64,000 bases of DNA from Psychroflexus planctonicus (GCF_014640195.1 NZ_BMGM01000005.1:1-64000), one strand, 5' to 3'; positions 44,093-54,318 are shown, counted from the first letter of the stretch. The notes: a model not told the origin generated them from the sequence alone. Numbers and translations are program-made.

Positions 44093-45522
44093 TGGACAAA
44101 CTTAAAAAAACTAAAATTGTAGCAACCCTAGGACCCGCCACTTCAGAAAAGTCTGTGTTACGAGAAATGCTAGAAGAAGGAGCTAATATTTTTAGAATTA
44201 ATTTTTCTCATGCTGATTACGAAGACGTAAAAGAGCGAGTAAAAATGATTCGAGAATTAAACGAAGAATACGGCTTAAATGCTGGAATTCTTGCCGATTT
44301 ACAAGGCCCAAAATTACGTGTAGGCAAGATGAAAGAAGATGTAATGGTAAGCAAAGGAGACACCATTACCTTTAAAACGGGAAAGGAATTTGAAGGAGAC
44401 GCCAACCAAGTGTTCATGAATTATGAAACTTTCCCTCAAGACGTAAATCCGGGAGAACGCATTTTGCTAGACGATGGTAAATTGATTTTTGAAGTAGTTT
44501 CTACCAACCGAAAAGATGCTGTTGAAACCAAAGTTGTTCAAGGTGGACCTTTAAAATCTAGAAAAGGAGTTAACTTACCCAATACAAAAATTTCGCTTCC
44601 TGCCTTAACTGAAAAAGATATAAAAGACGCAAAATTTGCTTGCGAGTTAGAAGTAGATTGGATTGCTTTGTCTTTTGTGCGCTATGCAAGTGATTTAAAA
44701 ATATTACAAAAACTAATCAAAAAGCACAGCAAGTATAAAATACCAATAGTTGCTAAAATTGAAAAGCCAGAAGGCGTAACCAACATCGATAAAATTATTG
44801 CATATTGTGATGGTTTAATGGTTGCTCGTGGCGACTTAGGTGTAGAAGTTCCTGCGCACGAAGTGCCATTAATTCAGAAAAAATTAGTGCTGAAAGCCAA
44901 AGAAGCTCGTATTCCAGTAATCATTGCCACACAAATGATGGAAACCATGATTACCAGCTTAACGCCAACACGTGCAGAAGTAAACGATGTGGCTAACTCT
45001 GTAATGGATGGTGCAGATGCTGTTATGCTTAGCGGAGAAACTTCTGTTGGGAAATACCCTGTTCAGGTTATTCAGAAAATGAGTCAAGTAATTAAAAGTG
45101 TAGAAAATTCTCCTTTAATTAGAGTTCCACAACAAGCACCACACATTCGCACAAAACGCTATATTACTAAATCTATTTGTTATCATGCTGCGGTTATGGC
45201 AAACGAAATTAAAGCAAGTGCTATTTGTACACTTACCAATAGTGGTTACACTGCTTTTCAAATTTCAGCTTGGAGACCTAGCGCAGATATTTTAGCCTTT
45301 ACTTCTAATAAACGTATTCTAACACAATTGAGTTTACTTTGGGGTGTAAATGCGTTTTACTATGACAAATTTAGCAGCACAGACGAAACGATTAAAGATG
45401 TAAACGATATGGCTAAAAAACACGGCTTTGTGGCTGCTGGAGATTTTTCAATTAACTTAGCTGCCATGCCTATCGAAGATAAAGGAATGGTTAATACATT
45501 ACGTATTTCTGAAATAGAATAA
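44092..45522 (+). CDS. pyk: Pyruvate kinase
   Basis: The 476-residue protein has the N-terminal KIVATLGPATSEKSVLREML, the active-site region IPIVAKIEKPEGVTNIDKII with the proton-relay Lys, GLMVARGDLGVEVP and ATQMMETMITSLTPTRAEV, then the C-terminal allosteric domain (about 345-476) with ICTLTNSGYTAFQIS. It makes pyruvate and ATP from phosphoenolpyruvate and ADP, the last step of glycolysis. Translation is coupled to the upstream gene. Confidence 0.97.
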   Translation: MDKLKKTKIVATLGPATSEKSVLREMLEEGANIFRINFSHADYEDVKERVKMIRELNEEYGLNAGILADLQGPKLRVGKMKEDVMVSKGDTITFKTGKEFEGDANQVFMNYETFPQDVNPGERILLDDGKLIFEVVSTNRKDAVETKVVQGGPLKSRKGVNLPNTKISLPALTEKDIKDAKFACELEVDWIALSFVRYASDLKILQKLIKKHSKYKIPIVAKIEKPEGVTNIDKIIAYCDGLMVARGDLGVEVPAHEVPLIQKKLVLKAKEARIPVIIATQMMETMITSLTPTRAEVNDVANSVMDGADAVMLSGETSVGKYPVQVIQKMSQVIKSVENSPLIRVPQQAPHIRTKRYITKSICYHAAVMANEIKASAICTLTNSGYTAFQISAWRPSADILAFTSNKRILTQLSLLWGVNAFYYDKFSSTDETIKDVNDMAKKHGFVAAGDFSINLAAMPIEDKGMVNTLRISEIE

Positions 45523-45600
45523 AACTTAATTCAGATTTCATTTAAGGCGAATACAAGTTTCAAAGAATTGATGTACTTTTAGCATAAATTTCAATTCCTT

Positions 45601-47013
45601 ATGAAAATTTGTATTCGTTTTTTATTTGCAATAATCTGCCTTTTATCCGTACAACTTCATGCTCAAATTGATGGCACTTGGTATTCTAATTTATCTACAC
45701 AAGGAATACATATTCCACTGGTGTTTCATTTTGAAGCTACAGAAAATAACCAATGGACAGGCAAATTAGATAGTCCAGAACAAAAATCTTTCGGTATTCC
45801 AATTGATAAAGTTTCTTTTAAAAATGATAGTTTACAACTACAAATTAAAGCTTTAGGAATTAGCTATGAGGGAAAGTTAATTGAAGGGCAAATTCAAGGT
45901 GTATTTAAACAAGGTGCTTTAGCAGCAAAGTTAGATTTAGACAGAACAAAAAAACAGGTTGAAGAGAAAAAGCTAAATAGACCACAAGAACCTCAACCAC
46001 CTTTTCCCTATCATGAAGAAGAAGTTCAGTTTTTAAATAAAAAAGATAGCATTTGGTTAGCAGGAACACTTACCTATCCTAAAAATAAAACCAATTTCCC
46101 AATTGTAGTCATGATTTCTGGAAGCGGTGCGCAAGATCGAAATTCTGAGATTTTAGGACACAAACCATTTTTAGTTGCAGCAGATTACTTCACCCGGAAT
46201 GGCATTGGTGTTTTACGCTATGATGATCGGGGAACAGCAGCTTCAGAAGGAGATTTTAGCAGCGCAACTTCTAAAGATTTTATGGAAGATGTTTATGCTG
46301 CTGTTGAATTTTTGAAAAATGACGAACGATTTACTTCCAATACCATTGGTTTATATGGCCACAGCGAAGGTGGAATGATTGCTCCATTACTTGCAGATTC
46401 CTACAAAAATACGGTGGACTTTTTAGTATTGTTAGCTCCACCAACTATACCCATAAGTGAATTAATGTTAAAACAACAAGAGTTGGTCAGCTTATCTTCT
46501 GGAATTGGAAGCGATGAAATTGCATTGAATGCACAAATTAATAAAGCTGCTTACCAAATAATTAATCAGCATGAAATAGACCAAATTGAAAGTCTTGCTG
46601 AAAATTTAAACACATATTTTAAAAGTGTAACAGCAGAGTATCCAGAAATTGGAGGCAGTATGGGTTTGACAAATGAGCAGTACATTAAAACCATGGTAAG
46701 TGCTTACACCAATCCGTGGATGGTTTACTTTTTAAAGTACAAGCCTGAAAATTATTTAAAAAATTTAGAATTACCCATTTTGGCAATTTTTGCTGAAAAA
46801 GATATGCAAGTTTCAGCTAAAGAAAATGCAGATAAAATGAAAAGCATTATTCTTAAAAAGAACAAGAAAAACGAAGTGATTACTTTTTCGAAGAAAAATC
46901 ACTTATTCCAAACTTCAGAAACAGGTGATGTTTCAGAATATGCAGAAATTGAAGAAACCATCTCTGAAGAAGTGCTGCAAAAAGTGAAGAATTGGGTTTT
47001 ATCGCTAAATTAA
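45601..47013 (+). CDS. Secreted alpha/beta hydrolase
   Basis: This 470-residue protein has a signal peptide (about 1-21, ending LHAQ), an N-terminal beta domain (about 23-120) and an alpha/beta-hydrolase domain. The nucleophile elbow is GHSEG with Ser255, preceded by the oxyanion-type ISGSGAQDRN motif. EKDMQVSAKENAD carries the likely acid residue and KKNHLFQTSETG the catalytic His. It resembles esterases/peptidases of the S9-like dienelactone-hydrolase type found in flavobacteria. The substrate is not known. It follows pyk with a 78-bp gap and no clear terminator. Confidence 0.83.
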   Translation: MKICIRFLFAIICLLSVQLHAQIDGTWYSNLSTQGIHIPLVFHFEATENNQWTGKLDSPEQKSFGIPIDKVSFKNDSLQLQIKALGISYEGKLIEGQIQGVFKQGALAAKLDLDRTKKQVEEKKLNRPQEPQPPFPYHEEEVQFLNKKDSIWLAGTLTYPKNKTNFPIVVMISGSGAQDRNSEILGHKPFLVAADYFTRNGIGVLRYDDRGTAASEGDFSSATSKDFMEDVYAAVEFLKNDERFTSNTIGLYGHSEGGMIAPLLADSYKNTVDFLVLLAPPTIPISELMLKQQELVSLSSGIGSDEIALNAQINKAAYQIINQHEIDQIESLAENLNTYFKSVTAEYPEIGGSMGLTNEQYIKTMVSAYTNPWMVYFLKYKPENYLKNLELPILAIFAEKDMQVSAKENADKMKSIILKKNKKNEVITFSKKNHLFQTSETGDVSEYAEIEETISEEVLQKVKNWVLSLN

Positions 47014-47103
47014 TCCTATATACTTCAGAAAAAATATTTCTAATATGTAAAGAATGCTATTCGTGTCTTAGTGGGTTTTAACTTGTACTTACATCAATTT
47101 GAT

Positions 47104-48000
47104 ATGAAAATATTGTTTTTTATCTTTTTCAGTACATTTTACTTCCAAGTTAATTCTCAAAAACTGGAAGGTTATGTAATTGATATCACGAATGAAAACA
47201 AATTATCTTTCGTAAATATTGCATTTAAAAATTTGGATAAAGGGACTTACTCAAATCAAGATGGCTATTATACAATAAATTTAAAAGAAGTTGATTTTGG
47301 AGATTCATTAATTGTTTCTCATATCGGATATGAAACTAAATCTTTTAAACTTTCAGATTTCAAAAAAGATAAGAATAACAATCTAAATATTAAGCTAGTA
47401 CCAAAAAACGATTTTCTTAATGAAGTGTATATTTCAGATAAAAAAACAAAGTATAATTGGTTTGCTGACAACCTAGGAACTAATAAAAAAACAGTTTTTA
47501 CGTCTTCAGTACCATTTGGTTATGAAGTTTCTGTTTTTATAAATAACAAAAAACGAAAGTTAGCAAAATTAGAAGAATTAAAATTGAAATTTAAAAAACA
47601 AGACGAAACCTTATTTGATTTATATAAAACTTATTACAGAATTTCATTCTACAAAAAAGATGAAAACAATTTCCCTGGAGAACTACTTTCATATGAAAAC
47701 ATAATTATTCGACCTGAGAATAAGAATAAAACGATTAAGATCAACTTAAAGAACAAAAACTTATTTCTACCTAAGGACGGTTTTTTTATTGGAGTAGAAA
47801 CGATAAATCCAAACGACACTTCACCTAAAAATAGCATGTATTTAACCTATCCGAATTTATTGTATACACATTCGGAAGAAAAAATCACTTTTAAAAGATA
47901 TCGTGGCAAAAAATGGAATAAAGACTATATGAAATCTGTTTTTAAAAAGGACTATTTTAAAGTGCCATATATAAATTTGAAAGTTAAATATGTGAAATAA
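47104..48000 (+). CDS. CarboxypepD_reg-like domain protein, secreted
   Basis: The protein has 298 residues from the ATG at 47104; a GTG 11 codons upstream is unlikely because the signal peptide then begins inside. The signal peptide ends near FQVNSQ. The next 90 residues form a CarboxypepD_reg-like beta-sandwich (EGYVIDITNENKLSFVNIAF, GTYSNQDGYYTI, VSHIGYETKSFKL) of the kind found at the start of SusC-like receptors. The remaining 200 residues are basic and lysine-rich and are not recognised. No barrel follows, so it is not a TonB receptor. It is convergent with the EnvC-like gene, with two bases between them. Confidence 0.75.
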   Translation: MKILFFIFFSTFYFQVNSQKLEGYVIDITNENKLSFVNIAFKNLDKGTYSNQDGYYTINLKEVDFGDSLIVSHIGYETKSFKLSDFKKDKNNNLNIKLVPKNDFLNEVYISDKKTKYNWFADNLGTNKKTVFTSSVPFGYEVSVFINNKKRKLAKLEELKLKFKKQDETLFDLYKTYYRISFYKKDENNFPGELLSYENIIIRPENKNKTIKINLKNKNLFLPKDGFFIGVETINPNDTSPKNSMYLTYPNLLYTHSEEKITFKRYRGKKWNKDYMKSVFKKDYFKVPYINLKVKYVK

Positions 48001-48002
48001 AT

Positions 48003-49214
48003 CTACATCTGCATAATCCACTCTGCTGGATCTAACTTGGTAGCATTTTTGGCCAATACAAAAGAAAGTACTGTTTTTCCGGAAGAAGGGTCTTTGCCTA
48101 TGTCTCCAATTTTATCTCCTGTTTTAATTTTCTGATGCGTTTTTACGTACAAGTTTGTCAAGTTTCTGTAAATGCTCAAGTAATTACCATGTCTAACCAA
48201 TACCATTTTATTGGCACCACGAATCAGGCTAATTTGAACAACTTCACCTTCAAATATGGAGCGTGCCACAGCGTTGTCTTCTGTTTCTATCCGAATGCCG
48301 TTACTGATTACTTTCAGGTTATTGTTGATATGGCTTTTATTCACACCAAAGCGCATACTCAATAAGCCGCGTTCTACTGGCCAAGGTAATTTTCCTTTGT
48401 TCTTTTCAAAATCTTTTGCAAGTGCTTCTCCAGCTGGTGTAAGTTTATAAACCGATGAAGATGTTGAACCGCGTTTTTTGTTTTCAGCGGCAATGGCTTC
48501 TTTAATTAATCGGTCTATTTCTTTTTCAATTCGGATAATTTCTTTTTGCTTTCCTTGAATTTCTTGCACATACTTTTTTTCATCTTTTCTAATTTCAGCA
48601 ATCAAAACTTCTTGTTCTTTTTTGTTTTCAAGTAACTGATTTTTTGCCTGTCTGTTTTTAGCTAAAACAGCTTCTTTTTCTTTCTTTTGGTTGAATAAGG
48701 TTGCGTTTAATTCTTCTAAAGCAAGGCTTTGTTCTGCAATTCTTTCGCCTTGTTTTTGTCTGTAGTCTGCATGTTGCTTCATGTACTGAATACGCTTATA
48801 AGCTTGCTGAAAGTTTTCGGAAGAAAACAAAAACATGATTCTGTTTTGTTCAGACCTACTTTGGTAAGACTTTACAATCATTTGCGCATACTCCGTTTTT
48901 AAAGTTTCTAACTCATCGCGTAAAGCATCAATTTTTTTGGCATTTTCATTGATTTTAGCCGTCAACAAATTGGCTTCTTGGTTATTTACTTTAATCAGTT
49001 TTTCGGTAACTCTAATTTGCTCTTCTAAATAATTAACTTGGTCTACCAAGGAGCTTTCTTCTTTTTTTGTAGCCTTTAGAATTTCGCTAATTTGCTGAAT
49101 TTCTTTTTCTACAGCACGACGTTGAGCTTCTAATTGGCTTTGTGTTTGCGCAACAACTGTGGTACAAAAACCAAAAGCCAAAAGCAGAAATAGGTATGTT
49201 TTAAGCTTCTTCAT
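48003..49214 (-). CDS. EnvC-like murein hydrolase activator (degenerate M23 domain)
   Basis: The 403-residue protein has a signal peptide (about 1-22), a long coiled coil (about 25-255) and a C-terminal LytM/M23-fold domain (about 280-400) with MVLVRHGNYLSIYRNL and IKTGDKIGDIG. The first zinc-ligand motif (HxxxD) of active M23 peptidases is not visible; the equivalent stretch reads RFGVNKSHINNNLKV. This suggests an EnvC-type regulator of cell-wall amidases in cell separation rather than an active endopeptidase. Its start overlaps the stop of the DUF4292 gene by one base, and the TPR gene is further upstream. Confidence 0.85.
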   Translation of the reverse strand: MKKLKTYLFLLLAFGFCTTVVAQTQSQLEAQRRAVEKEIQQISEILKATKKEESSLVDQVNYLEEQIRVTEKLIKVNNQEANLLTAKINENAKKIDALRDELETLKTEYAQMIVKSYQSRSEQNRIMFLFSSENFQQAYKRIQYMKQHADYRQKQGERIAEQSLALEELNATLFNQKKEKEAVLAKNRQAKNQLLENKKEQEVLIAEIRKDEKKYVQEIQGKQKEIIRIEKEIDRLIKEAIAAENKKRGSTSSSVYKLTPAGEALAKDFEKNKGKLPWPVERGLLSMRFGVNKSHINNNLKVISNGIRIETEDNAVARSIFEGEVVQISLIRGANKMVLVRHGNYLSIYRNLTNLYVKTHQKIKTGDKIGDIGKDPSSGKTVLSFVLAKNATKLDPAEWIMQM

Positions 49215-50005
49215 TAGAATACAATTTCTTCATAACTACTAGGAATTTCGAAAGGAAAACTCAAGTCTTCATCAACTCGAACATCGCGATACTCAATATT
49301 GATTTTCACGGTTTTATCTTTCTGTTTGGCTAAAATATAAATTTCTTTTGGGAATGGCGCTTTATTTAATTCCTGAAATTTGGGGTAATCTACACTTAAA
49401 AAATCGGTTTGGTTGTTGTGTTTTACCAATTGTTGTCGCAGCGTAAAATCGGTTGTGTTTATTTTGGCTTCTTGCTGTAAAAATGGATTGATTTGATGTG
49501 TAAACACAAAAAAGTTAGTCTCTAGTTTTGCATTGTTTATATTGGCTTTTAGCGGATAAACACTTTGCCCAAAAAGCATATTTTGCAATCCGTTAAAATC
49601 TACATCTACACCCAACACTTTGCTTACAAGCTGAAAATCTCCATCAAAATACTGGCCTTGTAGTTTTTCATAAAACTGAACTCGGTCTGGTGTAATTTTT
49701 AATTTAGCAACGGTAATAAAAAGCGCTTTCACACTCATCCAAATGGTTTTATCTTTTTCGATACGGTAAGTTATGGTGACGCTTTGCCGGTTGTCTTCAT
49801 CTTGGTAAGCAGCTCTAATTTTACCATTTATAGTTTTAAAATCAGGGTTTTGCTTTTCGTGAATTGCCACTGCCGCTTTTGCATTTTTGGCAGTTAGTCC
49901 GTCTTCGGGTATAAACTTTTTTGGCCCACAAGAGCTTAAAATCAACACTATTAAAATCAAACCTAAATTTGACTTATTCCATTTTATCCAACTTCTGTTT
50001 TGCAT
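49214..50005 (-). CDS. DUF4292 family lipoprotein
   Basis: This 263-residue protein has a lipoprotein signal with Cys26 (LILSSCGPK). The body is a DUF4292-type LolA/LolB-like beta half-barrel: IRAAYQDEDNRQSVTITYRIEKD, SVKALFITVAKLKITPDRV and a final PFPKEIYILA region. These folds carry or bind lipids, but no function has been proved for the family. It overlaps the TPR gene by 32 bp; no later Met could serve as start before the signal peptide, so the overlap appears real. Confidence 0.85.
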   Translation of the reverse strand: MQNRSWIKWNKSNLGLILIVLILSSCGPKKFIPEDGLTAKNAKAAVAIHEKQNPDFKTINGKIRAAYQDEDNRQSVTITYRIEKDKTIWMSVKALFITVAKLKITPDRVQFYEKLQGQYFDGDFQLVSKVLGVDVDFNGLQNMLFGQSVYPLKANINNAKLETNFFVFTHQINPFLQQEAKINTTDFTLRQQLVKHNNQTDFLSVDYPKFQELNKAPFPKEIYILAKQKDKTVKINIEYRDVRVDEDLSFPFEIPSSYEEIVF

Positions 50006-51353
50006 TTAAGGCTTTCTTTTGGTAGGTTTCTGCTTGGGTATTGTTTTCTAATTGAAAATGGGTTTCTGCTAAAAGCTCAAGTAAATCTACTTCTAATTGC
50101 GAAGTTTCAAATAAGTAACTTAATCCTTCTTCTAAAACTGAAATGGCTTCATCATATTGTGTTAAGCCGTATAAAGCTCTTCCTTTAAAATAGTAAAAAA
50201 CCACTTGTGCTGGAAAAACTTCCAATGCATTTTCAGCAGAAGTTAAGGCGTTTTGGTACATTTCTTCTTTTAATTGAAGCACAATTATTTTTTGATGCAG
50301 CTCAAAACTATTGGGTTGGTCTACCAAAGCTTGTTGATAATACTCCAGTGCTTTTTGCACATCTCTTTGCAAGTAAAATTCTGCCCGTTCTTGATTGCTG
50401 GCTGCGCTTTCTCCTTCTTCTATGGCTAAATCTAACAGCGCTACAAATTGGGTTTGATAAGCTGGGTTAGCTGCTACAAATTTCTTAAAAGCTTGGATGA
50501 GTTGGGTTTTAACCTGCTCGTCTAAGGCATTGTTTTTAAGCACTTTTTTGGCATACTCAAATGCTTTTTCAGGTTTGTTTTCTTGTAAGTGAACAATGCT
50601 TAAAATAAAAGGAAGCTCATCTTGCAAAGGATTAATTTGCTCTAAGGCTTTAGCTGTTTTTAAAATAGCTTCAGAATTATCCTGCAATTTGTAAAAATTA
50701 ATTAACCGAAAGTAATTGTCTTCATTTAAAGGATTTTGATCTATTCTATTTTTATAATAAGTTATTGCTTTTTCATAATTGTTATTGGTTTTGAAAATAG
50801 CATCTCTAAAATTGTTGGTTAAGTTGGTATATCCTTTTTCTTTCTCTAGTAGTTCAATTTCATCTAAAGCCTTTGAGAAATCTTCTAAGAGCATGTATAT
50901 TTCAATAAGTTCAATTTCTTTATCTTCACCCTTATCAATTAAATTTTGTGCTAATTGAGCAGCTTCATTATACTTTTTTTGGTTTTTCAGAACATCGAAC
51001 AACAGAAGTTGCGTTTGTATTTTTTGTTCACCATCTAATAGTTCAATAGCTTTTACAAAGTTTTTTTCTGCTTTATCAAGGCTTTCTATGGCTATATAGT
51101 TCTTTCCTAATTCAACATAAACAGCCGCTTCCTTTTTATCGATTTTTAAACATTTATCTAGGGTTTCAATAGCTTGATTGTAATTTTCAATAGCGCGCAA
51201 TTTGATGGCCTTGAAAAACAATTCTTGAAATTTGTCTTCCACATTACCTAAATCGTCTTGATTTACTTCTTTTACTTCATCTGGTTCTTGAGCGTAGGAT
51301 AGGATGGGTGAAAACACCAAAAGCAAACTAACAAATACAAAAGCATATTTCAT
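49974..51353 (-). CDS. Tetratricopeptide repeat protein, exported
   Basis: The 459-residue protein has a signal peptide (about 1-22, ending SYAQ) and at least ten helical TPR-type repeats, such as AAVYVELGKNYIAIESLDKA, SFELHQKIIVLQLKEEMYQN and VVFYYFKGRALYGLTQYDEA. TPR arrays bind partner proteins. In flavobacterial genomes this gene lies beside the DUF4292 and EnvC-like genes, so a periplasmic scaffold for envelope assembly is a reasonable guess. The nucleotidyltransferase gene ends 9 bp upstream. Confidence 0.85.
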   Translation of the reverse strand: MKYAFVFVSLLLVFSPILSYAQEPDEVKEVNQDDLGNVEDKFQELFFKAIKLRAIENYNQAIETLDKCLKIDKKEAAVYVELGKNYIAIESLDKAEKNFVKAIELLDGEQKIQTQLLLFDVLKNQKKYNEAAQLAQNLIDKGEDKEIELIEIYMLLEDFSKALDEIELLEKEKGYTNLTNNFRDAIFKTNNNYEKAITYYKNRIDQNPLNEDNYFRLINFYKLQDNSEAILKTAKALEQINPLQDELPFILSIVHLQENKPEKAFEYAKKVLKNNALDEQVKTQLIQAFKKFVAANPAYQTQFVALLDLAIEEGESAASNQERAEFYLQRDVQKALEYYQQALVDQPNSFELHQKIIVLQLKEEMYQNALTSAENALEVFPAQVVFYYFKGRALYGLTQYDEAISVLEEGLSYLFETSQLEVDLLELLAETHFQLENNTQAETYQKKALNAKQKLDKME

Positions 51354-51362
51354 TTTATAATT

Positions 51363-52376
51363 TTATTCTAAAGCTGAATAATCACCTATGCTTATACTGG
51401 TAAAATTACCATTGAATTTAGCATGATTTCCTATCATAGAATTATTCAATTTAGCATTCTTTATTTCTGCTTGTTCTTGAATAAGGCTGTGGGTAATTTC
51501 TGAATTTTCTATAACCGTTCCGTTTCCAACTGAAACATTTGGACCTATAATTGAATTTTTTAGTACTACATTTTCACCTATATAGCATGGAGAAATAATG
51601 GTACTGTTCTCGTTGGTATGATTAGGATTGACCAAGACTTCATCATTTTCTTTCTTAATGAAATTTAACATTCTAGAATTGGTTTCAACAGTTACATTTT
51701 TATTTCCGCAATCCATCCATTCATCAACTTGTCCGGGTTTAAAAATAGCTCCGTCTTGCTTCATTTTTTCAATGCCATCGTTAATTTGATACTCTCCACC
51801 ACGGATGATGTTTTCATCTAAAACCGATTGCAACTTGTTCTTTAAAACAGCAACATCTTTAAAATAATATATACCGATAACGGCCAAATCTGAAACAAAT
51901 TCTTCTGGTTTTTCAACTAAATCAGTAATGTTTCCATTATCATTCATTTTTACAACACCATAAGCACTTGGGTTTTCAACTTGTTTAACCCAAATTACAG
52001 CATCTGCAGATTTATCTAAATTAAAATCTGCTTTAAAAAGCGTATCTGCATAAGCTACCACAGCTGGACCAGAAAGTGAATCTTTTGCACACATGATGGC
52101 GTGCCCAGTTCCAAGCGGCTCATCTTGAATATAAATGCTGGCTTTTGCTCCCAAATCTTCAGCAATTTTTGTCAAGTCTTTTTCAACTTGATTTCCAAAA
52201 TCTTTACCAATAACAAAAGCAACTTCGTCTAATGGCTCGTTCAACACCTTTGCAATATCTTCTACCAAACGTTGCACGATGGGTTTTCCAGCAATAGGAA
52301 TCAATGGTTTTGGAACAGTTAATGTATGTGGTCTTAATCTTGAGCCTCTTCCGGCCATGGGTACAATTATCTTCAT
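51363..52376 (-). CDS. Sugar-1-phosphate nucleotidyltransferase with hexapeptide domain
   Basis: This 337-residue protein has an N-terminal nucleotidyltransferase domain with MAGRGSRLRPHTLTVPKPL (8-26) and a Mg-binding AYADTLF, and a C-terminal left-handed beta-helix (about 245-337; STIISPCYIGENVVLKNSII). It joins a sugar-1-phosphate to an NTP to give a nucleotide sugar. The specific sugar (glucose, mannose or N-acetylglucosamine) is not clear; it is annotated in relatives as a glucose-1-phosphate thymidylyltransferase or a mannose-1-phosphate guanylyltransferase. It is in an operon with dut and the flippase. Confidence 0.85.
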   Translation of the reverse strand: MKIIVPMAGRGSRLRPHTLTVPKPLIPIAGKPIVQRLVEDIAKVLNEPLDEVAFVIGKDFGNQVEKDLTKIAEDLGAKASIYIQDEPLGTGHAIMCAKDSLSGPAVVAYADTLFKADFNLDKSADAVIWVKQVENPSAYGVVKMNDNGNITDLVEKPEEFVSDLAVIGIYYFKDVAVLKNKLQSVLDENIIRGGEYQINDGIEKMKQDGAIFKPGQVDEWMDCGNKNVTVETNSRMLNFIKKENDEVLVNPNHTNENSTIISPCYIGENVVLKNSIIGPNVSVGNGTVIENSEITHSLIQEQAEIKNAKLNNSMIGNHAKFNGNFTSISIGDYSALE

Positions 52377-52407
52377 TTTGGTAGTGTATTAATCTGTAAT
52401 TTTTTTA

Positions 52408-52842
52408 TTATTTATTTCCTGTACTTCCAAAACCACCTACTCCACGTGTGGTTTCATCAAGTTCTTCTACTTCAATCCATTCGGCTTGCTCATGTCTTGC
52501 AATCACTAACTGAGCAATACGATCTCCGTTTTGAATAGTAAATTCTTCCTTAGATAAATTGATTAAAATAACACCAATTTCTCCTCGGTAATCTGCGTCT
52601 ATGGTTCCAGGCGAATTCAGTACGCTTATTCCTTTTTTTAATGCCAAACCGCTTCTGGGTCTTACTTGCGCCTCATAACCTTTAGGTAAAGCGATAAATA
52701 GGCCAGTTTTTACTAAACAGCGATCTAAACTTTTTAAGCTTATTGCTTCGTTTATATTTGCTTTTAAGTCTACTCCTGCAGATTGTGAAGTTTCGTAGTT
52801 TGGTAAGGCATGAGCAGAACGATTGATGATACTAATTTTCAT
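52408..52842 (-). CDS. dut: dUTP diphosphatase
   Basis: The 144-residue homotrimeric dUTPase has all five motifs: AGVDLKA (22-28), RPRSGLA (61-67), [11 protein letters not shown] (79-89), [10 protein letters not shown] (105-114) and [10 protein letters not shown] (133-142). It hydrolyses dUTP to dUMP and pyrophosphate, limits uracil in DNA and feeds dTMP synthesis. It overlaps the flippase gene by 11 bp. Confidence 0.96.
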   Translation of the reverse strand: MKISIINRSAHALPNYETSQSAGVDLKANINEAISLKSLDRCLVKTGLFIALPKGYEAQVRPRSGLALKKGISVLNSPGTIDADYRGEIGVILINLSKEEFTIQNGDRIAQLVIARHEQAEWIEVEELDETTRGVGGFGSTGNK

Positions 52843-54298
52843 TTTTATCTTTATTGATTAGGGCAAAAAGTTCTTGTTTTTCGAATACATAAATTAAACT
52901 TACAAAAGCAAGAATAAAACCAATTCCTATAAAATAATTTTCCCTAAATACATAAAACGAAAGTACGGAAAATAAGATGGAAACCCCAAGGTAAGCTATA
53001 ATTTTGCTCATAGCATAAGGCACAGCATAATGTTTCTTACCTATGAAATAAGATAAAATGGCCATGCTGGAATAGGCAAATAAAGTAGCTGCCGCTGAAC
53101 CAACGTACCCAATGATAGGAATTAACCAAAGGTTTAAAACAATAGTGCTTACTGCTCCAAAGCTTGAAATATATGCCCCAAAACGAGTTTTGTCTGTTAT
53201 TTTATACCAAACAGATAAATTATGATAAATTCCTAAAAACAGATTGGCCAACAAAATAATGGGAACAATTTTCATCGCTTCCCAGTAACTTTCATTTCTA
53301 ATAAATAACTCTTTTAACGGGTCGATAAAAACTAGAACTACCAATAGAATAGCCGAACCTACGATTACAAAATATTTAGTAATTAAGGCGTAGGCTTTTT
53401 TAGGGTTTCTGCTTGTTGCATGACTGAAGAAAAAAGGTTCTATTCCTAAACGAAATGCAGTAGCAAACAAAGTCATAAACATACCAAGTTTGTAACAAGC
53501 TGAATAGATTCCGATTTGTTCTTTGGCGATATCTGCAGGTAATAAGCGTTCAAGAAATAAACGGTCAATAACTTCATTGATGGAAAAAGCGACTCCGGCC
53601 ACTAAAACTGGTAAAGCATATTTCATCATGGCTTTCCATAATTGCCAATTAAAGGATAATTTCATTTTTTGAAAAAATCCTGATAACAGCAATAAAGTGA
53701 AACCACTTGCTATAAAATTTGACCAAAAAATGTAATGCACTTCATATTCTGGAAAGTAAATAGATTCGAAAAAAGGGAAGTGTTTAGCCAATTTAGGCAA
53801 GTAAATAAGCAGAAATACATTTAGGCCTAAGTTTATGCCTACGTTTATAATTTTTATGACTGCAAATTGAAGCGGTTTACTGTTTGCTCTTAACCAAGCA
53901 AACGGAATAATAGCTAGCGCATCAAAAGCTAAAATCCAGATGATTAATTTTAAGATTTCAGGTTCAATTCTAGTAAAAGATTGAACTGCATCAAAAAAGC
54001 TGAAGCCTAAAATAACAAATAAGAAAGTAGTAGTTATAATAGACCAATTAGCCGTTTGAGTAACTTTGCTTTTGTCGGTTTCTTTGTTATAGAATCGAAA
54101 AAAAGCAGTTTCCATTCCGTAAGCTAAAATTACATTGAAGATAACGAAGTAGGTAAAAATAATGGCGTAGTCTCCAAAGGAAGCACTTTTTAATACATCT
54201 GTATACAGTGGTACCAAGATTACCGAAAGCATTCTAGGTACAACCGATGCTACACCGTATAAAAACGTATTTTGAAAAAGTTGTTTATATATTCCCAA
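52832..54298 (-). CDS. Polysaccharide flippase, MOP superfamily (Wzx/MurJ-like)
   Basis: This 488-residue protein has 14 membrane segments of the polysaccharide biosynthesis protein family: [34 protein letters not shown] and [17 protein letters not shown]. It flips a lipid-linked saccharide across the membrane and is a second, distinct flippase besides the one in the polysaccharide locus. The start is a TTG: in-frame stops lie five codons upstream, and the next ATG is inside the first helix. A candidate -7 box (TAAATTTG, 54319-54326) precedes it. It heads an operon running to the EnvC-like gene. Confidence 0.87.
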   Translation of the reverse strand: MGIYKQLFQNTFLYGVASVVPRMLSVILVPLYTDVLKSASFGDYAIIFTYFVIFNVILAYGMETAFFRFYNKETDKSKVTQTANWSIITTTFLFVILGFSFFDAVQSFTRIEPEILKLIIWILAFDALAIIPFAWLRANSKPLQFAVIKIINVGINLGLNVFLLIYLPKLAKHFPFFESIYFPEYEVHYIFWSNFIASGFTLLLLSGFFQKMKLSFNWQLWKAMMKYALPVLVAGVAFSINEVIDRLFLERLLPADIAKEQIGIYSACYKLGMFMTLFATAFRLGIEPFFFSHATSRNPKKAYALITKYFVIVGSAILLVVLVFIDPLKELFIRNESYWEAMKIVPIILLANLFLGIYHNLSVWYKITDKTRFGAYISSFGAVSTIVLNLWLIPIIGYVGSAAATLFAYSSMAILSYFIGKKHYAVPYAMSKIIAYLGVSILFSVLSFYVFRENYFIGIGFILAFVSLIYVFEKQELFALINKDKNEN

Positions 54299-54318
54299 GT
54301 TGAAGGCTAATTAATAAG

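Noticed and set aside
47104-48000. Truncated TonB-dependent receptor
   Set aside because: Only the CarboxypepD_reg-like domain matches; there is no plug or barrel and the frame ends cleanly after a lysine-rich domain.
48003-48400. Active M23 metallopeptidase
   Set aside because: The first zinc-ligand motif HxxxD is not visible, so an EnvC-like activator is a better call.
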